From contig JAVERC010000001.1 in NCBI GenBank assembly GCA_034007295.1, positions 1 to 64,000 on the forward strand: a stretch of DNA of 64,000 nucleotides. The letters are read 5' to 3'. This stretch comes from JACKCP01 sp034007295 (GTDB lineage: Bacteria; Desulfobacterota; Desulfobacteria; Desulfobacterales; JACKCP01). Of this stretch, positions 16,050 to 23,640 are shown in pieces. Position 1 is the stretch's first letter; the number at the start of each line of letters is the position of its first letter. The notes under the pieces were generated by a model. That model had not been told where the DNA came from and did no database searches. It saw only the letters and a list, made by a program, of their open reading frames with translations. Both the position numbers and the translations under genes were made by a program.

Positions 16050-17699
16050 ATGGCTGGAAATTCAAATAAATATATTTTTGTTACAGGGGGAGTACTTTCA
16101 TCGCTTGGCAAAGGTCTTGCCTCTGCTGCAATAGGAGCTCTTCTTGAAAACAGGGGGCTTAAAGTAACAATTCAAAAACTAGATCCTTATATAAATGTTG
16201 ATCCAGGAACCATGAATCCTTTTCAGCATGGAGAAGTTTTTGTTACTGATGACGGTGCTGAAACAGATCTTGATCTTGGACATTATGAAAGATTTATTTC
16301 ATCAAGGCTTACAAGCGACAATAATTTTACAACCGGTAAAATTTATAATTCAGTTATAAGCAAGGAAAGAAGGGGTGAATATCTTGGAGGAACTGTTCAG
16401 GTAATTCCCCATATTACTGATGAAATAAAATCAAGTATAAAAAAAGTCGGAGATAATGTAGATGTTGCAATCATAGAAATCGGCGGAACCATTGGAGACA
16501 TAGAATCCCTTCCTTTTCTTGAGGCAATAAGACAGATGAAGGCTGATGTGGGAAAGGAAAATGTTCTTTATATTCATCTTACCCTTGTTCCATATATCAA
16601 AACAGCAGGAGAGCTTAAAACAAAGCCAACCCAGCACAGTGTAAAAGAACTTAGAAGCATTGGTATTCAGCCTGATATTTTGTTATGCAGGACAGAGCAG
16701 TATTTAACCGATGATTTAAGAAAGAAAATTGCACTTTTCTGCAACATAAGCCAGGATGATGTAATAACTGCTATAGATGTTGAATGTATTTATGAGGTAC
16801 CTGTTGTATATAACAGGCAGGGCCTTGATGAAAAAATTCTTTCCCACCTGAACATCTGGGCCCGTGCTCCAAGGCTTGAAAACTGGGAACAGCTTATCTA
16901 CAGGTTTAAAAATCCAAAAGATGAAGTCAGAATAAAAATTGTGGGTAAATACACAGACCTTACAGAATCTTATAAAAGCTTAAATGAAGCTCTTATTCAT
17001 GCTGGAATTGCAAACAATGTAAAGGTAAATCTCGATTTTATTGATTCAGAAACAATAAGATCTGGAAATGTTTCTGAAAAGCTTTCAGATGGAGATGGCA
17101 TTCTGGTTCCTGGAGGTTTTGGATACAGGGGCGTTGAAGGCAAAATTGAGGCTGTAAAGTTTGCAAGGGAAAATAAAATTCCTTTTTTTGGTATCTGTCT
17201 TGGAATGCAGGTTGCTGTTATTGAATATGCAAGAAATGTTGCTGGAATTAAAGATGCAAATTCAACTGAATTTGATCAAAGAACTAAAGATCCTGTAATT
17301 TATCTTATGACAGAATGGTTTAATGAAAAAACCGGAATCCTTGAGAAAAGGAATGAAAATTCAGATAAAGGCGGAACTATGCGTCTTGGAGCCTATCCCT
17401 GTGTTCTTGAGGATAATACCAAGGCAAGTGAAGCATATGAAAGAACAGAAATTTCAGAAAGACACAGGCACAGATATGAATTTAACAATGCCTACCTGAA
17501 TCCTCTAAAGGAAAAAGGTCTTGTCATAAGCGGCATGTCTCCTGAAAAGGATCTTGTTGAAATTGTGGAAGTAAAAGATCATCCATGGTTTCTTGGGTGT
17601 CAGTTTCATCCTGAATTCAAGTCACGTCCAATGGAATGTCATCCGCTTTTCCGTGATTTTATAAAAAGTTCATACAAATTTAAAAAATCAAAAAAATAG
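16050..17699 (+). CDS. pyrG: CTP synthase
   Basis: This 549-residue cytoplasmic enzyme aminates UTP to CTP using glutamine. The N-terminal synthetase domain starts with FVTGGVLSSLGKGLASAAIGALLE (P-loop-like) and contains the magnesium and CTP-site segment QKLDPYINVDPGTMNPFQHGEVFVT and the EIGGTIGDIESLPF motif. The C-terminal class I glutamine amidotransferase has the nucleophile Cys in FFGICLGMQ (about residue 385) and His/Glu in CQFHPEFKS. Length is normal (about 545). A 141-bp repeat element begins within 10 bases of its stop codon. Confidence 0.97.
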   Translation: MAGNSNKYIFVTGGVLSSLGKGLASAAIGALLENRGLKVTIQKLDPYINVDPGTMNPFQHGEVFVTDDGAETDLDLGHYERFISSRLTSDNNFTTGKIYNSVISKERRGEYLGGTVQVIPHITDEIKSSIKKVGDNVDVAIIEIGGTIGDIESLPFLEAIRQMKADVGKENVLYIHLTLVPYIKTAGELKTKPTQHSVKELRSIGIQPDILLCRTEQYLTDDLRKKIALFCNISQDDVITAIDVECIYEVPVVYNRQGLDEKILSHLNIWARAPRLENWEQLIYRFKNPKDEVRIKIVGKYTDLTESYKSLNEALIHAGIANNVKVNLDFIDSETIRSGNVSEKLSDGDGILVPGGFGYRGVEGKIEAVKFARENKIPFFGICLGMQVAVIEYARNVAGIKDANSTEFDQRTKDPVIYLMTEWFNEKTGILEKRNENSDKGGTMRLGAYPCVLEDNTKASEAYERTEISERHRHRYEFNNAYLNPLKEKGLVISGMSPEKDLVEIVEVKDHPWFLGCQFHPEFKSRPMECHPLFRDFIKSSYKFKKSKK

Positions 17700-17707
17700 A
17701 CTATTTA

Positions 17708-17848
17708 GTGATTGGCCGAAAACGAGAATTTTTTGCTCAGTTCAAGGAAGATGAAAAATTTAACCGCAGGAATACATGGAGTATTTTGAGGATTAAATTT
17801 TGAATCTGACGCAGAAATGGGCAAAAAAGGCCGTTTTCGTTCAGCAAC
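17708..17848 (+). repeat. 141-bp repeat (MITE-like), full copy
   Basis: The copy is 141 bp and flanked by direct repeats TATTTA at 17702-17707 and 17849-17854. The ends form an imperfect inverted repeat: the left end is GTGATTGGCCGAAAACGAG and the right end read in reverse is GTTGCTGAACGAAAACGGCC. Interior blocks AAATTTAACC and GGATTAAATTT are also inverted. By eye it differs from the copy at 58408-58548 at about six positions. It follows pyrG directly. Confidence 0.9.
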
Positions 17849-18012
17849 TATTTAAAAAAATGGGCCATAAATTGTACGACACATTTTTTAAATATTATGA
17901 AAAAAATTTGACCTGCCTTAAGTATCTGATAATATAAGTCTCAATCTGAATTGAGCCTTTCATATTTTTAAATCAATAAATTTGCAACAAGTTTAGCTTA
18001 TTATATTTGAAA

Positions 18013-18142
18013 AAATATGAAACCCTGTGGGTTTTCTAATTTTGCCTAATCTTATGAACTAAATTGTACCATGCATAGCAAAAGTATAGCCTGATACAAT
18101 TTGACATTCTATGCAGCAAACTTGAAATCGCTCAATTCAGAT
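18013..18142 (+). repeat. Second repeat family (about 130 bp), plus-strand copy
   Basis: This segment matches the reverse complement of 63257-63379. Shared blocks are AAAATATGAAAC, CTAAATTGTA, AGCAAAAGTATAG, ATGCAGCAAACTT and GCTCAAT. Inner arms AAATTGTA and TACAATTT could pair. It lies in the 535-base gap between pyrG and the next gene, 165 bases after a 141-bp element. The remaining AT-rich sequence in the gap shows no gene. Confidence 0.7.
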
Positions 18143-18234
18143 CTAAACATGTTGGCTTTTCAGATGGATAAAACCATAGGTTTTGAGTATTATTTAATTC
18201 AGTATTTGCTGAAAATAATAAAAGGAAAAGCAAA

Positions 18235-18579
18235 ATGAAAAAAATTATATTGTTTATATTTATTGTTCTTCTGTTTTTTTGTGATCGAGTATGTTCATTC
18301 GAGAAAATAAATCCTGAAAAATTAAAGTCAGTTATTGGTCAGACGGGTATAAACGATGGGTTTAAATCTGTTTTTAATCCTCATACATCAGTTTATGATG
18401 AGGAAAAACAAAGTGAAGAGCAAGAACAGAAAACACCTGACTTGATGAACAGCCGTGCTAATTTTGGTGACATTACTATTAAAAGAGGGGCTGGAGTTTC
18501 CATTTTTGTTGATGATGTTGTTCTTCTTTTAAGATCTATGCCTGATACAACCTTTTGGGATAGTGACGGCGTAAGATAA
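18235..18579 (+). CDS. Short exported protein with an L..V.GQ.GI motif, possibly truncated
   Basis: The 114-residue product has a signal peptide (to about residue 22), then KLKSVIGQTGI, a Gln/Glu/Lys-rich linker and the segment ADFGDITIKRGAGVSIFVDDVVLLL-like near the C-terminus (ITIKRGAGVSIFVDDVV is exact). The GQ-GI motif after a signal peptide, followed by beta-rich VDDVV, is typical of a larger family of secreted or surface proteins in proteobacteria, usually two or more times longer. Here the frame stops at DSDGVR, and 40 bases later a 141-bp element is inserted, so the gene may be a shortened relic. AAAGGAAAAGC precedes the ATG. Confidence 0.55.
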   Translation: MKKIILFIFIVLLFFCDRVCSFEKINPEKLKSVIGQTGINDGFKSVFNPHTSVYDEEKQSEEQEQKTPDLMNSRANFGDITIKRGAGVSIFVDDVVLLLRSMPDTTFWDSDGVR

Positions 18580-18619
18580 TTATTAATGATAAAATTTGAA
18601 ACCTTTGAATTTATATTTA

Positions 18620-18760
18620 GTTGCTGAACGAAAACTGCCTTTTTTGTCCATTCTTAAGTCAGATTTAAAATTTAATCCTCAAAATAGTCAATGTATACTA
18701 AAGATTAAATTTTTCATCTTCCATTAACTGAACAAAAAATTTTAGTTTTTGGGCAATCAA
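18620..18760 (-). repeat. 141-bp repeat (MITE-like), full copy in reverse orientation
   Basis: The copy is 141 bp and flanked by TATTTA at 18614-18619 and 18761-18766. It is more diverged than the copies at 17708 and 58408, but both ends and the interior inverted blocks are recognisable. It lies between the short exported protein gene and the zinc-ribbon gene. Confidence 0.85.
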
Positions 18761-18768
18761 TATTTAGG

Positions 18769-19146
18769 TTAATCATCAATTATTGAATGTGGATTAAATT
18801 CGCCGCAGAAAATGCATTTATCAGATGATTTTAATATGGTTTTTCCGCAGTATATACAAGTACAATAGGCGGCAGAATGGATGTCTTTAAGAGAGCTTCC
18901 AGTAATTTCAGCAAGTCTGCTTGATATTTCTTCTTCATCTGCACCAATATTTTCAATAATTAATTGTGCAAGAACAAAAATAATTTGCTGCTGAAGTACA
19001 AATTTTTCCTGAAGTTCATCTATTTTTTTAGACAGGTTTTTTATCATTAAATTATGATCAGCAAGACTTTCTTTTGCATGGCCGAGTTCTTCAGAATGAC
19101 TTGAAAGGTTTGACTGCTGTAATAAATCCCATAATATGTTTAACAT
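18769..19146 (-). CDS. Coiled-coil protein with C-terminal zinc ribbon, unknown function
   Basis: The protein has 125 residues. Residues 25-60 form a probable coiled coil (LADHNLMIKNLSKKIDELQEKFVLQQQ). The C-terminus carries two CxxC knuckles, CIYCGKTILKSSDKCIFCGE, a typical zinc ribbon, ending with HSIIDD. There is no signal peptide. It is a single gene on the minus strand between repeat copy 18620-18760 and a small orphan gene. The ribosome binding site is weak (GGAA, distant). The role is not known; a zinc ribbon of this type can bind protein or nucleic acid. Confidence 0.7.
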   Translation of the reverse strand: MLNILWDLLQQSNLSSHSEELGHAKESLADHNLMIKNLSKKIDELQEKFVLQQQIIFVLAQLIIENIGADEEEISSRLAEITGSSLKDIHSAAYCTCIYCGKTILKSSDKCIFCGEFNPHSIIDD

Positions 19147-19292
19147 ATATAATATATTCCGGTTTTAAATTTTTCATTTTTAGTAATAAAACAAAATTTA
19201 GATTTTCAAATAATCTTTATATAAATTTTAAAAATTACAAATTGAGCAATTAATACTGAAAAATTGTGGAGGTATTTTTTTTAAATTTTGAA

Positions 19293-19322
19293 AAAAAAGA
19301 GGCCTTAAAAGACCTCTTTTTA
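19293..19322. terminator. Terminator after the 66-residue minus-strand gene
   Basis: The stem AAAAAGAGG/CCTCTTTTT has a short interior loop and T-rich flanks in both directions. It lies a few bases past the stop codon of the gene at 19327-19527. Confidence 0.75.
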
Positions 19323-19326
19323 TTTA

Positions 19327-19527
19327 TTAAAATGTCAGTTCAGAACTAAGACCATAGTCCGGGATAATTTTAAAGGCTTCCCAATTAATTACATCTGGTA
19401 CAATTCTAATAACGGGGCTTAGCTGAAAAAAGTCTGATTTTGTTTCAGAGTTAAGGGTTACAATTCCATTTGACTTTACAAATGTTTCTTTTGTGTCTGT
19501 CCACTCAATGAATCCGTAGTTTTTCAT
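19327..19527 (-). CDS. Small protein of 66 residues, unknown function
   Basis: The start is set at the ATG (MKNYGFIEWTD) because GAGGAGG lies 8 bases upstream on the minus strand. An in-frame TTG five codons earlier would place that ribosome binding site inside the coding region. The product has no signal peptide or membrane segment and is probably a compact beta-rich soluble protein (KSNGIVTLNSETKSDFFQLSPVIRIVPD). It has its own terminator. It lies between the CNB gene and the zinc-ribbon gene, all on the minus strand. No family was recognised. Confidence 0.65.
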   Translation of the reverse strand: MKNYGFIEWTDTKETFVKSNGIVTLNSETKSDFFQLSPVIRIVPDVINWEAFKIIPDYGLSSELTF

Positions 19528-19592
19528 GGCAAGCCTCCTCAATCTGTTTGAATTTAGTTCGGCAAATACAAAAAAAGGCTTTAATTCTTAAG

Positions 19593-20072
19593 TCAGGATT
19601 TAAGGTCATTAAAATCAGGATGACTTGAAATGGAACGAATAAAAAGGTCTGTTCTTTCAGTAAGTTGTTTTTTTATTGAAATGCAAAGGTTTTTCAAAAC
19701 ATTATAACCCATGGAGGGGTTTTTTGAAAGCATATCTGTAAATACATGGGAGCTTAAAATTATTACATCTGATTTTTCAGCTGCAACAGCATCAAGGGTA
19801 TATGTGTCAATTCCCATAATTGAAGCTGTACCAAAAATTTCACCTGGTTTTAAAGTGTCTACTGTAACTATCATGTTTGATGCAATTTTTTGTTCAAGAA
19901 GTATTTTACCTGAAGATAAGAGATAAATTTGTTCTGCAACTTCCCCTTCTTTAAATATTACAGAATCAGCTTCAAATTCTTGGGCGTGTGCATTTTCAGC
20001 AATTTCTTTGAGAAGTTTTTCATCAAGTTCATTAAAAATTGAAAAAATTTTAAGATTATCTGGTGAAATCAT
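19593..20072 (-). CDS. Cyclic nucleotide-binding-fold protein at the end of the antiporter operon
   Basis: The 159-residue protein is a single CNB (cNMP-binding) domain plus a helical tail, with no DNA-binding domain. The beta-roll is visible in EFEADSVIFKEGEVAEQIYLLSSGKILLEQ and LKPGEIFGTASIMG. The usual phosphate-binding cassette (GE.ALL followed by R-A) is degraded to GTASIMGIDTYTLDAVA with no Arg at the expected place, so it may not bind cAMP. It starts 19 bases after the last antiporter gene on the same strand and is probably a cytosolic regulator or assembly partner of that complex. The start is placed at ATG (MISPDN) rather than an upstream TTG that overlaps the previous gene. Confidence 0.75.
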   Translation of the reverse strand: MISPDNLKIFSIFNELDEKLLKEIAENAHAQEFEADSVIFKEGEVAEQIYLLSSGKILLEQKIASNMIVTVDTLKPGEIFGTASIMGIDTYTLDAVAAEKSDVIILSSHVFTDMLSKNPSMGYNVLKNLCISIKKQLTERTDLFIRSISSHPDFNDLKS

Positions 20073-20091
20073 TTTATTAACCCTGTAGTTT

Positions 20092-21882
20092 TCAGTTTGA
20101 AGCAATTAAAAATATTATTACAAGAAAAATAATTGATGCAGCTGCATTAAGTCCCAAAGGATAAACAGATTTTTTTTCATATTCATCCATGTTTTGAAGT
20201 GCCTCTAGTTTTCCCGGGGAATTTCCTGGAACAAAAAATAAAATAAATCTGTTTATGCCTACACTTATATTTTGAGCAATTTTTGAAATAAAAGGAACAG
20301 CTGTTTTAATAAATATTTTATCTGTAATTAAATTGGCTGTATTTAAAAACAGATCAAAAAATCTGTAAAAATAAATTCCTGCATTTACATAAATTGAATC
20401 TGTGTCAAGAAGTTTTCCTTTTGTATCTTTTGGAAGAAGGGAAAACTTTACAAAAAGATAATATGTAAAAAGTGCAAACATAAGAAGTTCAAGTTTTGGA
20501 ATCATAATATATGGAGCAAAAAGAGTCTGACTTTCCATTTGGTATGGAAGAATTGAATATAAAAGCTCAGGACTTGTACCCACAATAATTGAAACAGCAG
20601 AAACAACAAACATGGCAAGAATCATGTTTGAGGGTGCTTCACTGCATTTTTCAACCTTTGTTTCACCAAAAAAGACACCATATACAAATCTTGCACCTGC
20701 AGCAATAAAAACTCCGGCAGAACCAAATTCAAGTAAAATCCAGGCTGTTTTCATGTGTTCATTTTCAACAGCTTTTATAATTATCGATTTTGATGCATAA
20801 CCGCAGAAAAAAGGAAATGATACACTTAAGGCTGCAATTATTGCAAAAAGAGCAGTACATGGCATGTATCTGTAAAGACCTCCAAGTTCTGAAAAAGTTC
20901 TTTTACCTGTGTTGTAAATAACAGCACCTGCTGTCATGAAAAGAAGTGCCTTGTATAAAATATGTGAAAAAGCATGGGCAGCTGCACCGTTTATGGAAAA
21001 TTCGGTTCCAATTCCAATTGCAACAAGCATGAACCCCACCTGATTGATCAGACAATATGAAAGACTTCGTCTTATGTCGTTTTCAATAAGTGCATAAACA
21101 AGCGGAAGGGTTGCCATAATAAGTCCTGCATATATTAAAAGCTCTGTTCCTGCAAATGTTCTTGCAAAAAGATAAACAGCACTTTTTGTTGTAAATGCAC
21201 TTAAAAAAACAGCACCTTCAGGACTTGCTTCAGGATATGAATCCTTAAGCCATGCATGAACAGGGAAAACAGCAGCATTGACTGCAATTCCAATAAACAT
21301 GAGGCTGCCTTCAATATTTGAAAGAGTCATTGGAGCAATCTGGTATGAGCCTGATTTTATGACCTGAATTATTATGCCGCCAAGAAGAAAAAGACCTCCT
21401 AAAATATGAATAAAAATATATATTGTTGCTGAATCAGCTGATTTTTTTGTTTTGCCGTCTAAAATTAAAAAGGTAGAGGCAAGAGCCATTATTTCCCAGA
21501 AAATATAAAGTGTGAAATAATCTCCTGCAAGGACAACCCCAAGACCTCCTCCTGCATAGACAAGTCCTGATGAAATTTTAAGAGAGCTTTGTGAATGAAT
21601 GGAAAATAAAAGTCCTGCAAAGGTTATGATTGAAAAAATTATTGCAAATACCCTTGAAAGGCTGTCAATTTGTCCAAAAATCATCTGACCGTTAAAACTG
21701 TTTTCAAAAATCCAGCCAGTCATGTTCGGAGTTAAAAAAACAGTTATTAAACAAAAAACAGCACCTGTAAAATAAATGGTTTTTTTGATATTTTTTTCAA
21801 AAAAAGGTGCAATTAATCCTGAAAAAATCAGGATTAGTGCAGGCGGTATACCGTTTCCAAAAAGTGCGTTGTATAAGCTCAT
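20092..21882 (-). CDS. Proton-conducting antiporter subunit, NuoL/MrpD-like (third large subunit)
   Basis: The 596-residue multi-pass membrane protein belongs to the proton-translocating NuoL/M/N, MrpA/D and hydrogenase-4 family. The conserved core is visible: YFTLYIFWEIMALASTFLILDGKTKKS (with the conserved transmembrane Glu), FIGIAVNAAVFPVHAWLKDSYPEASPEGAVFLSAFTTKSAVYLFAR (the HAWL and conserved Lys motifs) and ALIENDIRRSLSYCLINQVGFMLVAIG. The longer C-terminus holds an amphipathic region and a last helix at about 575-595, as in NuoL-like members. It is the last large subunit of the operon, preceded by a small membrane protein gene. Confidence 0.9.
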   Translation of the reverse strand: MSLYNALFGNGIPPALILIFSGLIAPFFEKNIKKTIYFTGAVFCLITVFLTPNMTGWIFENSFNGQMIFGQIDSLSRVFAIIFSIITFAGLLFSIHSQSSLKISSGLVYAGGGLGVVLAGDYFTLYIFWEIMALASTFLILDGKTKKSADSATIYIFIHILGGLFLLGGIIIQVIKSGSYQIAPMTLSNIEGSLMFIGIAVNAAVFPVHAWLKDSYPEASPEGAVFLSAFTTKSAVYLFARTFAGTELLIYAGLIMATLPLVYALIENDIRRSLSYCLINQVGFMLVAIGIGTEFSINGAAAHAFSHILYKALLFMTAGAVIYNTGKRTFSELGGLYRYMPCTALFAIIAALSVSFPFFCGYASKSIIIKAVENEHMKTAWILLEFGSAGVFIAAGARFVYGVFFGETKVEKCSEAPSNMILAMFVVSAVSIIVGTSPELLYSILPYQMESQTLFAPYIMIPKLELLMFALFTYYLFVKFSLLPKDTKGKLLDTDSIYVNAGIYFYRFFDLFLNTANLITDKIFIKTAVPFISKIAQNISVGINRFILFFVPGNSPGKLEALQNMDEYEKKSVYPLGLNAAASIIFLVIIFLIASN

Positions 21883-21915
21883 AAAATTACCATTTTTAGT
21901 TGGTTAACAAAAAAT

Positions 21916-22143
21916 TCAGGTCTTAAAAAAAAGCAGTTTAAAAATAATTGAAAGAAATGCAAGAATAACAATAAAGGCAATTCCTGCAAACGCTTCAAAT
22001 AAATAGATTTCACCTATTTTAAAATGATGATGTCTTTGAATGAAAAAATCTGAAACTATAAGTCCAATTAAACTCAAATAAAAAAGAACCATTATTTTTC
22101 CCTGAAAAGCTATCCAGACTTTTTTTGATTTTTTTGTTTCCAT
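21916..22143 (-). CDS. Small membrane protein within the antiporter operon
   Basis: The protein has 75 residues. The start is the ATG (METKKSKKVW) overlapping the stop of the preceding gene in TAATG, with GGAGGCAG upstream; the longer open frame is out-of-frame shadow sequence of the previous gene. It has a basic N-terminus and two predicted membrane helices (IMVLFYLSLIGLIVSDFFI and LFEAFAGIAFIVILAFLSIIFKLLFF). It is not similar to known Mrp/Mbh subunits as far as can be judged. Its placement between two large antiporter subunits suggests an accessory subunit of that complex. Confidence 0.75.
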   Translation of the reverse strand: METKKSKKVWIAFQGKIMVLFYLSLIGLIVSDFFIQRHHHFKIGEIYLFEAFAGIAFIVILAFLSIIFKLLFFKT

Positions 22144-23624
22144 TAACTGCCTCCGTATATGGAGTTTACAAACATGTCTGCAAGAGTATTGAACACCCCT
22201 GGATAAAAAAATAAAAATACAGAAATTACTGCTGTGATTACAAGAGGCACAACGCAAAACATGGGAGCTTCGTCAATTTCATCCTTGAAATCAGATTTTT
22301 CCTTATAAAAAAATGCATTGTAAACAATAGGAAGAAAATAGGCCGCATTTAAAATTGAGCTTACAAGAAGAACAATTAAAAAGGCAGTCTGGCCTGACTG
22401 AATTGTTCCAAGAAGAAGAGACCATTTGCTCAAAAAACCTCCGCATGGAGGAAGTCCGATTACTGAAAGAGAACCTATAAAAAAAGCTCCCATTGTAAAA
22501 GGCATCTGGCGTCCTATCCCTTTTATCTGGCTTATGTATTTTTTCCCTGTTTTAACAAAAATTGCTCCTGCACAGAAAAAAAGTGTGATTTTTCCAAATG
22601 CATGCATTGCTATGTGCAAAACTCCGCCTTTTATTCCGTAAGGGCTTAAAAGTGCAATTCCAAGAACAATATATGAAAGCTGTCCTATTGTTGAAAATGC
22701 AAGCCTCCTTTTAAGTTCGTCCTGGGTTAGTGCAATAAGTGAAGATGTTATTATTGTAAATGATGCAATCCAAGCAATTATTATTCCAATATCAAGGTGA
22801 GCAAGAAGCTTTACCCCAAAAACTCCTGTAATTACTTTTACAACACAAAAAACCCCGACTTTTACAACAGCAACAGCATGTAAAAGTGCGGAAACAGGGG
22901 TTGGTGCAACCATTGCGGCAGGAAGCCATGAATGAAGAGGCATAATCCCTGCCTTTGCAAATCCAAAAACAAGCATTAATAAAAGAATTATTATTTCTGC
23001 TTTGGAAAAATCCCCTGTAAGAATTCCGTTTGTTGAAAAATCAAGGGTTCCTGTTTTCATCTGAATCCATATCATTGCAGGAAGTGCAAGTCCTACTGAG
23101 CCGAAAAGAAGATATCCAAGGTATTTTCTTGAAGAAATTTTTGATTTTTCATCCTGATGATGGGCAACAAGAGGATATGTTGAAAGAGATAAAATTTCAT
23201 AGAAAATATAAAGTGTCAAAAGGTTTGCGGCAAAAGCTGCTCCAATAGTTGCAAAAAGGGAAAGAGCAAAAAAAGCAAAATATCTTGTCTGGGAATGTTC
23301 TTTTAAGGTTCTCATATATCCAATTGAGTATGCACTTGTTATTATCCACAAAAAACCTGCAACAAGAGCAAAGAATATTCCAAATGAATCAACCTTAAAG
23401 GCAAAGTAAATTCCTGGAAGAATTTCTGCAATTGAATAATAGAGTTCTTTTCCTGAAATAATTGCAGGAACCATTGAGGCAATAATAAGAAATTTTATTA
23501 TTGCACCTGCAAAAGTCCACGATTCCCTGAAGTTTTGGCTTTTCCCGGAAGATATAATCCCTGGAACGGCAAGTGCAGAGGCAAGAACTGCAAAAAGAGG
23601 TTTTATGCTTAAAATAAGACTCAT
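22143..23624 (-). CDS. mrpD: Antiporter subunit MrpD/MnhD-like (second large subunit)
   Basis: The 493-residue protein has about 14 membrane helices and belongs to the proton-conducting membrane transporter family. Conserved features are LLTLYIFYEILSLSTYPLVAHHQDEKS (key Glu in the fifth helix), FGFAKAGIMPLHSWLPAAMVAPTPVSALLHAVAVVKVGVF (conserved Lys) and ALTQDELKRRLAFSTIGQLSYIVLGIALLSPYG. It lies downstream of another MrpD-like gene (16-base gap) and overlaps the next gene by one base. Length is typical for MrpD. Confidence 0.9.
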   Translation of the reverse strand: MSLILSIKPLFAVLASALAVPGIISSGKSQNFRESWTFAGAIIKFLIIASMVPAIISGKELYYSIAEILPGIYFAFKVDSFGIFFALVAGFLWIITSAYSIGYMRTLKEHSQTRYFAFFALSLFATIGAAFAANLLTLYIFYEILSLSTYPLVAHHQDEKSKISSRKYLGYLLFGSVGLALPAMIWIQMKTGTLDFSTNGILTGDFSKAEIIILLLMLVFGFAKAGIMPLHSWLPAAMVAPTPVSALLHAVAVVKVGVFCVVKVITGVFGVKLLAHLDIGIIIAWIASFTIITSSLIALTQDELKRRLAFSTIGQLSYIVLGIALLSPYGIKGGVLHIAMHAFGKITLFFCAGAIFVKTGKKYISQIKGIGRQMPFTMGAFFIGSLSVIGLPPCGGFLSKWSLLLGTIQSGQTAFLIVLLVSSILNAAYFLPIVYNAFFYKEKSDFKDEIDEAPMFCVVPLVITAVISVFLFFYPGVFNTLADMFVNSIYGGS

Positions 23625-23640
23625 ATGGTTTTAAAATCCT

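Noticed and set aside
17708..17848. 141-bp repeats as plain rho-independent terminators
   Set aside because: Constant length, matching flanking duplications and reverse-orientation copies point to a mobile or dispersed element; they may still end transcription as a side effect.
21916..22257. Long version (113 residues) of the small membrane protein
   Set aside because: The first 38 residues are a frame shadow of the upstream MrpD-like gene; the ATG at 22143 has a proper GGAGG site.
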